A stretch of DNA of 64,000 bases from Gracilimonas sp040117685 (GTDB lineage Bacteria; Bacteroidota; Rhodothermia; Balneolales; Balneolaceae). The notes below the pieces were generated by a model. The model worked only from the letters and a program-made list of their open reading frames with translations. It did no database searches and was not told where the DNA came from. Shown piece by piece: positions 16,771 to 25,529 of the stretch. Both the position numbers and the translations under genes were made by a program. Positions within the stretch are counted from its first letter, which is position 1. Each line of letters begins with the position of its first letter. The stretch covers positions 278,588 through 342,587 of the forward strand of contig NZ_JBEDYP020000013.1 of the NCBI RefSeq assembly GCF_040117685.2, given 5' to 3'.

Positions 16771-17946
16771 ATGAACGCCCAAGAGTTTTACGAAAAACTT
16801 AATATTGTTTTTTCATTTAAAGAGGTCTCTGATCATTCCCTGTATACTCCTCTGCCTGATGATTGGTACATTGCCCTTGCTGACGTGAGAGGATCCACCG
16901 ATGCTATCCGCCTTGGGAAATATAAAGAAGTAAACATGGCCGGGGCTTCCATCATTGCGGCATTAAATAATCTCTACAAAAAAGAAGACCTTCTTCCCTA
17001 TCTCTTTGGTGGCGATGGCTCCCTGATTGCCCTGCCCGATCGCCAAATTGAGCAAGTAAAAGGAGTGTTATCCTTCTGCCGTAAAGCGGTAAAAGATGCA
17101 TATGGACTTGAAATGGCCATCGGAATTATCCAGGTGAAAGAACTCCGTGAACTTGGACATGACGTAAGTGTAGCCCGGCTGGCTATGTCCGAATTTTTGG
17201 ATCAAACTATTTTTTGGGGAACCGGGGTAACTTATGCCGAGCAGCTTATCAAAGAGGAAGACCGACTTAAGGATGTTGAACCAATAGAAGCTGACTTCAC
17301 AGGACTGGAATGCCGGTGGAGCCAGGTACCCAGCGATAAAGATGAAGTTGCCGCTTACATTATTCAGTCATTTAATAAAAATGATGAAGCAAGTGCTGAA
17401 ATTTACGAGCAGTGTTTTGAAAAGATCGAGGAGATTTACGGTACGGAAGACAACTTCCATCCTCTTCGGGAAGATGACTTGCAAATGACAACCAACCCGC
17501 TGCTCCTTGGGGTGGAATGGAAACTCCGAACCCAACCCCCGACCCTTTCAAAAAAGCTCAGGCACATTGGGTTAATGATTTTTCAGCTTATCACCGGATT
17601 GTATCTGATGAAGTTCAAAAAGAAAACATCGGCTACCAATTGGGGGGATTACAAACCCGATTTAGTCCGCCATGCAGACTATAAAAAATTTGGTGACGGA
17701 CTGCGTTTTGTGGCCTCCGGTACTATAAAACAACGAATGGAAATGACAGATTTTTTAGAAGGGCTTTTCAGTGAAGGAAGTGTCGTTTATGGCGTTCACG
17801 CTTCTTTTGCCGCTATGGTTACCTGTTTTGTCAGAAGCTATCAAAGCAATCACATTCACTTTGTAGATGGAACCGATGGCGGGTACGCGAAAGCATCTCA
17901 GGAGCTCAAAAGCCGGAGGGCTCAACTTGAAGCCCACATCAGCTAA
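16771..17946 (+). CDS. DUF3095 domain protein
   Basis: A 391-residue protein that matches the DUF3095 family along its whole length. Distinctive stretches are YTPLPDDWYIALADVRGST near residues 25-43, YLFGGDGSLIALPD near 76-89 and YAEQLIKEED. The ADVRGST...FGGDG layout recalls the metal- and nucleotide-binding core of class III nucleotide cyclases. A cyclase-like fold is therefore suspected, but activity is unproven. A hydrophobic stretch near residues 266-285 (LMIFQLITGLYLMKF) may associate with the membrane. It ends overlapping the convergent flavin oxidoreductase gene by 4 bp. Confidence 0.8.
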   Translation: MNAQEFYEKLNIVFSFKEVSDHSLYTPLPDDWYIALADVRGSTDAIRLGKYKEVNMAGASIIAALNNLYKKEDLLPYLFGGDGSLIALPDRQIEQVKGVLSFCRKAVKDAYGLEMAIGIIQVKELRELGHDVSVARLAMSEFLDQTIFWGTGVTYAEQLIKEEDRLKDVEPIEADFTGLECRWSQVPSDKDEVAAYIIQSFNKNDEASAEIYEQCFEKIEEIYGTEDNFHPLREDDLQMTTNPLLLGVEWKLRTQPPTLSKKLRHIGLMIFQLITGLYLMKFKKKTSATNWGDYKPDLVRHADYKKFGDGLRFVASGTIKQRMEMTDFLEGLFSEGSVVYGVHASFAAMVTCFVRSYQSNHIHFVDGTDGGYAKASQELKSRRAQLEAHIS

Positions 17947-18983
17947 GACGATGAAACCTGCTCAAGCTTTTTTTGAACGGTTGGAGCAACTTCTTTGGCA
18001 AAGAGTTCAATAGAGCGTAAAAGCTTTTCATGGGGAACACTTCCCACACTCATTTGAAGCAGAAACCGATCGTGATTAAAGATCTCATGCTGGTACATGA
18101 TTTTATCGATTACATCCTGTGGGCTTCCAACTACATTTGCCCCTTTCAGAGTGATGGAAGCATCAAACTGCGAACGACTCATCGGAGGCCACCCTCTCTC
18201 CTTTCCGATTTTATCCATCGTAGTTTTGAAAGCCGGAAAAGCAATATCAGCAGCCTCCTGTGTGGTTTCTGCAATAAACCCGTGGGAGTTTATACTCAAT
18301 GCGGGCTTGGGTTGATTGTGTTCTTCGGCAGCTCGGCGGTGCAGTTCAGCCATTTGTTTAAACTGGGCAGGCTGTCCTCCAATTATGGCTATCGCCATCG
18401 GCATGCCCATGGCTCCGGCTTCATAAGCCGACTTCGGTGTTCCCCCAACTGCCCTCCAAACAGGTAATCTATCCTGGTAAGGCTGAGGATATACTCCCCT
18501 GTTATTAATAGATGGCCGATATTTCCCCTCCCAGCTCACTTTCTCTTCTTCCCGGAGCTTCATCAACAACTTTAGTTTTTCGGAAAAAAGCTCTTCATAA
18601 TTTTGCAAATCGTAGCCGAACAATGGAAAAGACTCAATAAAAGAACCGCGCCCCACCATAATTTCTGCCCGCCCTTCCGTTAGCTGGTCGATGGTTGAAA
18701 ATTGCTGAAATACCCGAACCGGATCTTCGGAACCGAGTACCGTAACTGCACTGCTCAACCGGATATTTTTGGTTCGGCTTGCTGCTGCAGCCAGTAAAGT
18801 AGTTGGGGATGAGGAAACGTATTCTTCCCGGTGATGCTCCCCAATAGCAAACACATCCAGGCCAAGTTCATCAGCCAGCTCAATTTCTTCCATCAGATTT
18901 TTAAGCCGTTGAGATGGATGCAGCGTTTCTCCACTATCGGCGTCTGGTGTATTTTCTACAAAGGTATATATCCCAAATTCCAT
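17943..18983 (-). CDS. LLM-class flavin-dependent oxidoreductase (luciferase-like)
   Basis: A 346-residue protein of the bacterial luciferase-like monooxygenase superfamily, which uses reduced FMN or F420. Typical features are MEFGIYTFVENTP at the N-terminus, ELGLDVFAIGEHHREEYVSSSP near residues 39-60, the strand IRLSSAVTVLGSEDPVRVFQQF, and the phosphate-binding region GRAEIMVGRGSF. The substrate cannot be told from sequence. It converges on the DUF3095 gene (4-bp overlap of stops) and stands alone on its strand; about 200 bp of AT-rich sequence without a clear feature lies upstream. Confidence 0.9.
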   Translation of the reverse strand: MEFGIYTFVENTPDADSGETLHPSQRLKNLMEEIELADELGLDVFAIGEHHREEYVSSSPTTLLAAAASRTKNIRLSSAVTVLGSEDPVRVFQQFSTIDQLTEGRAEIMVGRGSFIESFPLFGYDLQNYEELFSEKLKLLMKLREEEKVSWEGKYRPSINNRGVYPQPYQDRLPVWRAVGGTPKSAYEAGAMGMPMAIAIIGGQPAQFKQMAELHRRAAEEHNQPKPALSINSHGFIAETTQEAADIAFPAFKTTMDKIGKERGWPPMSRSQFDASITLKGANVVGSPQDVIDKIMYQHEIFNHDRFLLQMSVGSVPHEKLLRSIELFAKEVAPTVQKKLEQVSSS

Positions 18984-19187
18984 AAATAAATATATGTCTT
19001 CACAACTACGATTCTCTAAAAGGTCAACTCAATAACCTTTGGATAAGTTCGATCGAATTGCTTGTCCAAAGCATAAAATATTGGAATCGAAAGGGTTTAT
19101 TCTATTCAATAATTTATATACTGTATGAGCAAGGTTGAACCCTAATAAACTTCACAGGCAGTAATGTAAATTCAGGTTTTCATTAGT

Positions 19188-19397
19188 ATGAATAAGAAAG
19201 AAGAAAAAGTCACAAGTCAACTCAGCAGCACACAAATCGAGTGTATCAGAAATGCATGTATCGAAGCAGCAAGGGAAGGCTTCATGGATGCTTCTATGAG
19301 TGGGCTTTGTATGGAAGGGGCTATTGAGGCTGCTATCGGATCTATTCAATCGCTGGATATTTCTCAGAAGATTAAGGAATCGCCTAACGATGATTAA
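19188..19397 (+). CDS. Small acidic protein, unknown function
   Basis: A 69-residue ORF with a Lys/Glu-rich start followed by a Cys- and Ala-rich helical segment (ECIRNACIEAAREGFMDAS, then GLCMEGAIEAAIGSI). I do not recognise the family. It is likely real because its stop codon overlaps the start of the DUF488 gene by 8 bp (ATGATTAA), which indicates translational coupling, and because the helical, amphipathic composition is protein-like. Cys residues at about 19, 24 and 42 might bind a metal, but no motif is clear. Confidence 0.6.
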   Translation: MNKKEEKVTSQLSSTQIECIRNACIEAAREGFMDASMSGLCMEGAIEAAIGSIQSLDISQKIKESPNDD

Positions 19398-19743
19398 GCT
19401 AAAAAGGGTGTATGACGAACCGGTAGAGGAAGATGGCTACCGAATACTTACCGAACGCCTGTGGCCACGCGGGGTTTCGAAAGAGAGAGCTAATCTTGAT
19501 GAGTGGATGAAAGCCGTAGCCCCCAGCCATGAGTTAAGAAAATGGTTTGATCACGACCACGAGAAGTGGAGCGAATTCAAAGACCGCTACCGGAAAGAGT
19601 TATTCGGTTCTGAGACCATTCAACAACTTATTAACACGGTAGAAGAGGAAGATGTCGTTACCTTTGTATTTGCATCCAAAGATGAGGAACACAACAGCAC
19701 CGTGGTTTTGAAGAGCTTTATAGAACAACTTCTTTCCGGATAA
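19390..19743 (+). CDS. DUF488 family protein
   Basis: A 117-residue cytoplasmic protein. The start MIKLKRVYDEPVEEDGYRIL at 19390 is chosen because it is the canonical N-terminus of DUF488; an upstream in-frame start would add a non-homologous leader. Family hallmarks are LTERLWPRGVSKERANLDEW (residues 18-37), the PSHELRKWFDHDHEKWSEFKDRY region and the C-terminal VTFVFASKDEEHNSTVVLK. The family is widespread and of unknown biochemical role. It is coupled to the 69-residue ORF upstream and overlaps the convergent membrane-protein gene by 26 bp. Confidence 0.88.
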   Translation: MIKLKRVYDEPVEEDGYRILTERLWPRGVSKERANLDEWMKAVAPSHELRKWFDHDHEKWSEFKDRYRKELFGSETIQQLINTVEEEDVVTFVFASKDEEHNSTVVLKSFIEQLLSG

Positions 19744-20980
19744 CTTCCACGGAATGATGTTCCTCATCCACCAGTCTTTTCAGTTTAATCCAGAAAAACA
19801 CAACAGCAATTACCGGAAAGATTGCTACTGTTGCCAAAACATCAAAAATCCAGGGGCCGCTTAAAGAAGCCGGCCATAAGGTAGTCATGAGTACCAGGCT
19901 CATTATCAGCAAAGCTACAGATGAGAGCACGGAATAAAAGTACTTTTTCGGCATGTCGGCCAGTTGGTGTAAAAACCAGATAACCCCAACGGTAAATGCC
20001 CCCAACAAAGTGGTATGCAGATACAATATTCGCGTTCCGTGATCGGAAAGCCACATTTCCATAGGTGAAACCGATGCTACCAGCTGCATCACGGATTTCA
20101 ACACCAGAAACAGTAATGGCCATATCCAGATTGAGAGGTTGGTCCGCCTGTTTTTTATCACAGAATACACAAATAGCAGCACGCCTTCGGCTATAAGAAC
20201 GCCACCGGTTCTTGCGGCAACGGACAAGTCAAAATTTATAAGTCCGTCTGCAATACCATACGGGAAGGTGAGCGGTGCCCCGATTGCTACCAATCCTATT
20301 AAGACGTTAGGCGATACTTCACATTCATCTTCTTTCAGCTGCAGGGCTTTTGCCACCAATCCCATCAACACCAGAATGACCCACCCCTCAATGAAGGTCG
20401 CAAGAAAGAAATGCGTAAGTGCTTTGGATAGTAATACACCGCCCACGTTTGCCATTTGTAAGATACCGACCGACCAGGCCCCGAGGGAGCTCACAAATAA
20501 CATCACCAGGGCACCATCAAAAAATGGATTGGGTGTATATCCCTTTTTCCGGCGTCGTGTGATCCAATATCCGGCCATAAAACCATACCACCCCAGCATC
20601 ACCATCCCCGAAAAAATCACCGACAGCGGAAGTGAGGCATTCCCCAGAGCTACGGGTTTGTATCCATACAGCAGAAAGGCCGGAAACGACAACAAGCTGA
20701 ACACGACAATCCACCAAAGGGCATTTTTCATTAACCGAACGCCTAAAGCAGCATGATAGCCTGAAACGACATCCAGTTTAATCAGATATAGAGGTAACAA
20801 TGTAGCCCAGCCAAAAAACATGAGGTGGGAATGGGCATGCCTTACATTATCGAGATTCAAGTCTACAGGCAACGGCTCCACAAAGCCAAACCGGAACACA
20901 AAACCGGTTAAGCCGGCCAGTACAAAACTGAACATAGCCCACTGCCAAATTCCTGAATTTTTTGCTAACGAAGTCATCAA
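19718..20980 (-). CDS. Multi-span His-containing membrane protein, haem-copper oxidase subunit I-like
   Basis: A 420-residue inner-membrane protein with about 12 predicted helices. Conserved-looking His occur in membrane context: RHAHSHLMFFGWATLLPLY near residues 48-66, KALTHFFLATFIEGWVIL near 186-203 and ILYLHTTLLGAFTVGVIWFLHQ near 317-338. This spacing resembles CcoN/NorB-type haem-copper oxidase subunit I, but I do not see the complete set of copper and haem ligands. It may therefore be a distant relative or only a haem-binding protein. It heads toward no operon partner on its 3' side but follows hemN (gap 79 bp), and a DUF420 protein lies further upstream. The cluster is thus plausibly linked to haem or oxidase biology. 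Confidence 0.6.
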   Translation of the reverse strand: MMTSLAKNSGIWQWAMFSFVLAGLTGFVFRFGFVEPLPVDLNLDNVRHAHSHLMFFGWATLLPLYLIKLDVVSGYHAALGVRLMKNALWWIVVFSLLSFPAFLLYGYKPVALGNASLPLSVIFSGMVMLGWYGFMAGYWITRRRKKGYTPNPFFDGALVMLFVSSLGAWSVGILQMANVGGVLLSKALTHFFLATFIEGWVILVLMGLVAKALQLKEDECEVSPNVLIGLVAIGAPLTFPYGIADGLINFDLSVAARTGGVLIAEGVLLFVYSVIKNRRTNLSIWIWPLLFLVLKSVMQLVASVSPMEMWLSDHGTRILYLHTTLLGAFTVGVIWFLHQLADMPKKYFYSVLSSVALLIMSLVLMTTLWPASLSGPWIFDVLATVAIFPVIAVVFFWIKLKRLVDEEHHSVEVIRKEVVL

Positions 20981-21059
20981 ACAATCCCTATGTTAATTTC
21001 AACTTCCAAAGAATACATCTCTTTCATTAAGGTTAAATGAAGATATGGATTACAATTCA

Positions 21060-22415
21060 TCATACGGTTTTGGAAAACAGGTTTTCCCGGGGTTTGCTTT
21101 CCTGAAGTTTTCGATCGAAGGCCATGCAAATATTTCTCACAAAAGGGATCCCTTCCGGGGTAACCGTCACTTTGCGGCCGTTTATGTGAACCAGGTGGTC
21201 AGCTACCAGTTCCTCTAAGTCTTCTTTAATCATCCGGAACAAGTCTTCATCTCCTTCAAACTCAGTTTCAAACCTGCACATAATGTTCAGGATGTTCTCC
21301 CGAAGCAATAAGTCTTCGGTACTTAACAGGTGACCACGAAAAACGGGTAGGCTCCCTTCTTCCACCCGCTGCCGATAATCTTTCAGCTTCTTTTCGTTCT
21401 GTGCAAAACTGTACCAGCTGTCGCTAATGGCCGACATACCCAGCCCGATTAAAGCTTTTGTTGAACCGGAAGTATAGCCCATGAAATTTCGGTGTAGGTC
21501 TTTAGCTTTCATTGCCTCGGTAAGCGAATCAGAAGGTAACGCAAAATGATCCATACCGATTTCCTCATATCCGTTATCAAAAAACATGCGCTTACCCAGC
21601 TCATACAAGGCTCTTTTCTCATGATCTTTAGGCAGATCTTTTTCATTGAAACCACGCTGACCGTTGCCCTTCATCCACGGGACGTGAGCATAACTATAAA
21701 AAGCGATACGGTCGGGACGCAGCTCGTTCGTTTTGTTGATGGTATCTTCAATACTTTCCGGCGTTTGATGTGGCAGACCGAATACCAGATCGTGATTCAC
21801 GGATGTGTATCCAATATCCCGCGACCAATCATGAACGCGCTTCACATTCTCGAAAGGCTGAATGCGGTTGATAGCAAATTGCACTTGCGGATCGTAATCC
21901 TGCACTCCGTAGGAAACCCGCCGAAAGCCCAAATCATACAAAGTATTCAAATGCTCTTTAGAGGTATTGTTGGGATGGCCTTCAAAACTGAACTGATAGT
22001 CCTCCGCGAGTTCCGACTGCTCCAGAATACCGTTTATCAGCCTTTCCAGGTTGGATGTGCTAAAGAAGGTGGGCGTTCCTCCTCCTAAATGAATTTCCCT
22101 GATTACCGGAGTCAGTGGCAGAAAGTCCAGATACAGCTGCCATTCCTTCAACAGTGTTTGGATGTACGGGTCTTCAACATCGTGACGTTTAGTTATCTGT
22201 TTGTGACAGCCACAAAAAGTACACAGACTTTCGCAGAACGGAAGGTGAATATACAAGCTGATTCCTTCTGCATAACTTTCTACAAAAGAGCTTATGAGCG
22301 TGGATTCCCAGTCTTCAGTGGTGAAATCCTGCTCGTTCCAAAATGGAACCGTCGGGTAGCTGGTGTAGCGCGGTCCCGGTACGTTGTACTTTCTTATTAA
22401 TTCAGTATTCATCAT
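21060..22415 (-). CDS. hemN: Oxygen-independent coproporphyrinogen III oxidase (HemN)
   Basis: A 451-residue radical SAM enzyme that decarboxylates coproporphyrinogen III to protoporphyrinogen IX without oxygen. YIHLPFCESLCTFCGC places the SAM [4Fe-4S] cysteines at 61, 65 and 68 with the extra Cys70 typical of true HemN. LGGGTPTFF follows, and the N-terminal RKYNVPGPRYTSYPTVPFW segment marks HemN rather than HemW. Length matches the family. It is in line with the DUF420 gene upstream and the multi-span protein downstream. Anaerobic haem supply fits the haem-rich respiratory operon nearby. Confidence 0.96.
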   Translation of the reverse strand: MMNTELIRKYNVPGPRYTSYPTVPFWNEQDFTTEDWESTLISSFVESYAEGISLYIHLPFCESLCTFCGCHKQITKRHDVEDPYIQTLLKEWQLYLDFLPLTPVIREIHLGGGTPTFFSTSNLERLINGILEQSELAEDYQFSFEGHPNNTSKEHLNTLYDLGFRRVSYGVQDYDPQVQFAINRIQPFENVKRVHDWSRDIGYTSVNHDLVFGLPHQTPESIEDTINKTNELRPDRIAFYSYAHVPWMKGNGQRGFNEKDLPKDHEKRALYELGKRMFFDNGYEEIGMDHFALPSDSLTEAMKAKDLHRNFMGYTSGSTKALIGLGMSAISDSWYSFAQNEKKLKDYRQRVEEGSLPVFRGHLLSTEDLLLRENILNIMCRFETEFEGDEDLFRMIKEDLEELVADHLVHINGRKVTVTPEGIPFVRNICMAFDRKLQESKPRENLFSKTV

Positions 22416-22576
22416 GCCTCATAGATTTATGAAGCTATGATACCCCTTGTTTTTGAAGATTTGGTGAATTCCTGTTTATGAACATCGAACAATGAACAGT
22501 AAACACCGAACTTTGAACTTAAGCAGAAAGACACCTTAACCGTTAAAAGTTGGATGTTCCTTGTTGGGTGTTCTTT

Positions 22577-23146
22577 CTAACCCCATGTTTTTAGCATAAA
22601 GAAAACCAGAACACCGGTTACCGACACATATAACCAGATGGGGAAGGTCCACCGCGATACTTTTCTATGAGTTTTAAATTTTCCGCTGAGAGCAAAGTAG
22701 AAACTGGAAAGTACCAGCGGCACTACGAACACAGAAAGCACAATATGACTAATTAATATGAAGAAGTAGATTGGACGGATAAATCCTTCGCCCATAAACT
22801 TAGTATCTCCAACAAAGTGATGGTACACCACATAGCTCACAAGGAATAAGGAGGAGGTCACGAAAGCGGCCAGGTTAAAACGCATATGCTTCTGGAAATC
22901 CCTTCGTTTTATTTCCCGGAAAGCCAGCACCAAAAAGATGGTACTCAGGAAATTCAGCCCGGCATTTACAGCCGACAGGTTCTTAATCCATGGAACCGGA
23001 GCCTCGGCTCCTTCTTTGAAATAGATCAGCCAGAAAAGAAAAAGTACGGCAACAGCACTCAGGCCGGCAATCAATCCGATTGCTTTCTTCGCGCTGATTT
23101 GTTCTAATATTTTTGATGATTCAGGTAAGGAGAAATTTTCAGACAT
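22577..23146 (-). CDS. DUF420 family membrane protein
   Basis: A 189-residue integral membrane protein. The ATG at 23146 (MSENFSLPESSKIL) is chosen because it is preceded by AAGAAAGAT and because the longer frame to 23275 adds a non-conserved leader. About five helices are visible. DUF420-type features include NLSAVNAGLNFLSTIFLVLA and RDFQKHMRFNLAAFVTSSLF, and SYVVYHHFVGDTKF and ISHIVLSVFVVPLVL follow. The His residues in RDFQKHM and YVVYHH are conserved in the family, which is related to CtaM/YozB of cytochrome oxidase assembly. A role in oxidase maturation is inferred. Confidence 0.85.
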   Translation of the reverse strand: MSENFSLPESSKILEQISAKKAIGLIAGLSAVAVLFLFWLIYFKEGAEAPVPWIKNLSAVNAGLNFLSTIFLVLAFREIKRRDFQKHMRFNLAAFVTSSLFLVSYVVYHHFVGDTKFMGEGFIRPIYFFILISHIVLSVFVVPLVLSSFYFALSGKFKTHRKVSRWTFPIWLYVSVTGVLVFFMLKTWG

Positions 23147-23558
23147 ATCTTTCTTACTTCTATTTGTTTGCGAGCCAAAGTTAAGACATGCTAAACCAAA
23201 AGGTGAGTTTTTTTGGTTCCTTTTATTTTGCCACGAAAGCTCTAAAACACGAAAAGAATGGAACACGGATGACACGGATCAGGCGGATGGTAGCGGTTAA
23301 TAATATCATTAGGGTTGAAACGCCCAGTGGATTCGAAAGTTAAAATTGCCTGCGACCGCGACCACAAGCTATAGCCCCGTCCTTTAGGGCGGGGCTAATC
23401 AATACCAAAATATAAACCTCCGCCCGGTGGGTGCCACGACTTGGTTGGTAGCCGGAGGTTGGGCTCATTGGACTTTATGAATGCAGTTTGAGGAGGAGCT
23501 TTCATGACGCATGTCGGAGTAGGGCACGATGACGAGGTTAAAGGTAGAGTTCGAGTAC
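23147..23558 (+). other. Structured GC-rich intergenic stretch, possible mobile-element RNA relic
   Basis: This 412-bp gap holds no gene. Its part from about 23360 to 23540 is far GC-richer than the flanks and folds: a 10-bp hairpin TAGCCCCGTCC/GGGCGGGGCTA (23372-23397, one wobble pair), then arms AACCTCCG (23415-23422) and CGGAGGTT (23453-23460) around a 30-nt region with further pairing potential. A purine-rich stretch GAGGAGGAGCTTTCATGACG follows and the structured part ends near 23545. Neither hairpin has a T-tract, so they are not simple terminators. The layout recalls the non-coding RNA or end structures of IS200/IS605- and IscB-type elements, but no transposase, TnpB or IscB gene is nearby. 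Confidence 0.35.
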
Positions 23559-24815
23559 TTAACCACACCTCTTTTCGTATTCTACATCAGTGAGATAGGT
23601 TTCGCGGATATACATGAAGATCAATTCACCGTCTTCGGTAAAAATAGGGTTTTCTAATCGATAAGAAGAATTTCCAACAACCTGCTTAAACTCAGGGAGG
23701 TCATCAACTCTGATCGTATAACTAATGGATTTTGAGTTGAGGTCAAATACGAAAATTTTATCTTCATCGGCACGCGTCTGAACAGCTACCAAATTTTTAT
23801 ACGGCATACTGTAAATGATATCATCAAAGTAATTGGTGAGGTCAGTAACTTTTTCTTCTAAAAAACTGTAATGTTTCCTCCCCTTGTCAAAGGTCAATGA
23901 CTGATCATCAACTGCTATATTACGAGGTCTGCCTCCACTATATAAAAATTTTAATGATCCATCTGAACCGTTAAACTGATAAGTATTAGGTCCTCTAGTT
24001 GAAAGTAAAATCTTTTCAGCAGACACAGCCATTAGTAATCCTGAAGCCGGTTCTTCCTCATTATGAACGGTAAACAGGGTATCTACCAGCAATCCCCTAT
24101 TCACTTTCAGCAGATGATAAGAATGTTGAGCCGTTTTGACACCAAAGTAATAATCATATTCTTCACTGTATTTTATAGTATAGCCGATGTTTCCTGTCAC
24201 CATTAAAATTTCACCCTCCGGTGTATAACGTTGATCGACTATGCGGTCTTTTCTATAAGTAATTGAGTCCACAAAAACAGACTCAAATCTTTGCAGCGTA
24301 TCCGAACTACTCAAATTATGATCAAACTCAATAAGGAATTCTGTAGTAGTAGAAATCGAATCTCCTGTAAATGGGTTCTCAACTCTATGAAGTATGTAGT
24401 CATGATAAATAGAGGTATTTGAACTCAGTTGATAGTCAAAGTCACTACGATCAGGACTTGAATAGTATTCCAAAAATGTTGGATGATTTATTAGCAAAGG
24501 TTGTTGAAAAACTTTTTCATCTGAACCATAATTCATGAACCCTTTTTTTCCATGCCGAAAATAAGAAGTCATTCCATCGTAGGAGTAATATAAACGATTG
24601 AGTTCGAATTCATGAGGTATGTTAGTGCCTTCCCCAATAAATACATTTTTTCTTAGAACCTGGACATCCGATATACTTTCGCTGTATTTAATTTCCATGA
24701 GACGTAGTTCATTTTTATGCTCAGGAAATTCGAAAAGACACCCTAAATCGGCAAAGCAACTATTCAATACTAATGATGAAACTAAAAGGCTTAAAATGAT
24801 TCTCGACTTTCTCAT
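23559..24815 (-). CDS. Lipoprotein of unknown function
   Basis: A 418-residue protein from the ATG at 24815, chosen because it opens a lipoprotein signal: MRKSRIILSLLVSSL then the lipobox LNSC with Cys at residue 20. The remainder is rich in Tyr, Ser and Asp with many short beta-strand-like pieces (FYSGGRPRNIAVDDQSLTF, YSMPYKNLVAVQTRADEDK), reminiscent of a beta-propeller. I do not recognise a family. It stands alone, convergent with nothing close, and its promoter region points away from the respiratory operon. Its location in the outer or inner membrane cannot be told. Confidence 0.7.
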   Translation of the reverse strand: MRKSRIILSLLVSSLVLNSCFADLGCLFEFPEHKNELRLMEIKYSESISDVQVLRKNVFIGEGTNIPHEFELNRLYYSYDGMTSYFRHGKKGFMNYGSDEKVFQQPLLINHPTFLEYYSSPDRSDFDYQLSSNTSIYHDYILHRVENPFTGDSISTTTEFLIEFDHNLSSSDTLQRFESVFVDSITYRKDRIVDQRYTPEGEILMVTGNIGYTIKYSEEYDYYFGVKTAQHSYHLLKVNRGLLVDTLFTVHNEEEPASGLLMAVSAEKILLSTRGPNTYQFNGSDGSLKFLYSGGRPRNIAVDDQSLTFDKGRKHYSFLEEKVTDLTNYFDDIIYSMPYKNLVAVQTRADEDKIFVFDLNSKSISYTIRVDDLPEFKQVVGNSSYRLENPIFTEDGELIFMYIRETYLTDVEYEKRCG

Positions 24816-25529
24816 AATCGACTCCCGAAATTTTTTCAAATAAGAAACCGTACCACCCACAACTACCAAAACAGACCAAGTTTGTACTTGTCTAAACAAG
24901 CAGCCCAATAAAGAAATATTGAGACTGCTAAATTAACCCTGATATGCTTCTCTTTAGCAACCAATGGCTTCCCCTTGTATTTATTAATGTCTCTCGTAGG
25001 GCCTTATTTTTTTCGACCTATGCCTACGTAATATAACGAGGAAGTAAAGTGACTTTTGTTACACTTTTATTTTATGATCAGATTTTTTACGGTGTCAGGC
25101 TCTTGAATGGCACTTACTATTTTACTCCAAAATTTGATTCGTGATTTTCAGATCCAAAATGTGATCACTTTTCTAAAACAACTAATCCTCGCACCTATTT
25201 GACCAAATATTTTCTTTGATCTTGAAAGATTAATTACCTCCGATTGTCAACTTCTCCTGTATATGTTTGCAAGGCAAAGTTAAAACAAAGCTGATCGGAA
25301 TCTTAGTTTTTTCCATTCCTTTTTCGGCATTTTTGCTAAATGTATACTATCTTTTCGCCCTCACATCTTCAGGGTGTGACCGGAGTCTTGGTAAATCTAT
25401 TTAGAACTGTTTTAAATAGAAGGCGTTCCGTCCTTTTTATTCAATTTAGAATGAAAAAATTGATAGATTTGCCCGGCCTAAGAACGGGAGCAATCCTGCT
25501 CTATACGTAAACTTAAATCAGCAATCTTT
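24816..25529. promoter_or_regulatory. Long divergent regulatory region upstream of the respiratory operon
   Basis: 714 bp of AT-rich sequence without a convincing ORF separates the lipoprotein gene from actA. It contains an imperfect palindrome centred on GTGATCAC (25161-25168, extended as AAAATGTGATCACTTTT) that could bind a Crp/Fnr-type regulator. A TAGATTTG box at 25464-25471 resembles the TAnnTTTG -7 element of Bacteroidota promoters, about 60 bp before the actA start. A clear -33 TTTG is not seen at the proper distance, so both calls are tentative. Confidence 0.4.

Noticed and set aside
19300..19389. A 30-residue leader for the DUF488 protein
   Set aside because: It overlaps the 69-residue ORF out of frame and is not part of the DUF488 domain, which starts precisely at 19390.
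20139..20756. A 205-codon plus-strand frame inside the multi-span membrane protein gene
   Set aside because: Pro/Thr/Asn-rich shadow of a membrane protein coding strand, without a plausible start region.
23147..23275. A 43-residue N-terminal extension of the DUF420 protein
   Set aside because: The extension is non-conserved in character, and the ATG at 23146 has a purine-rich ribosome site.
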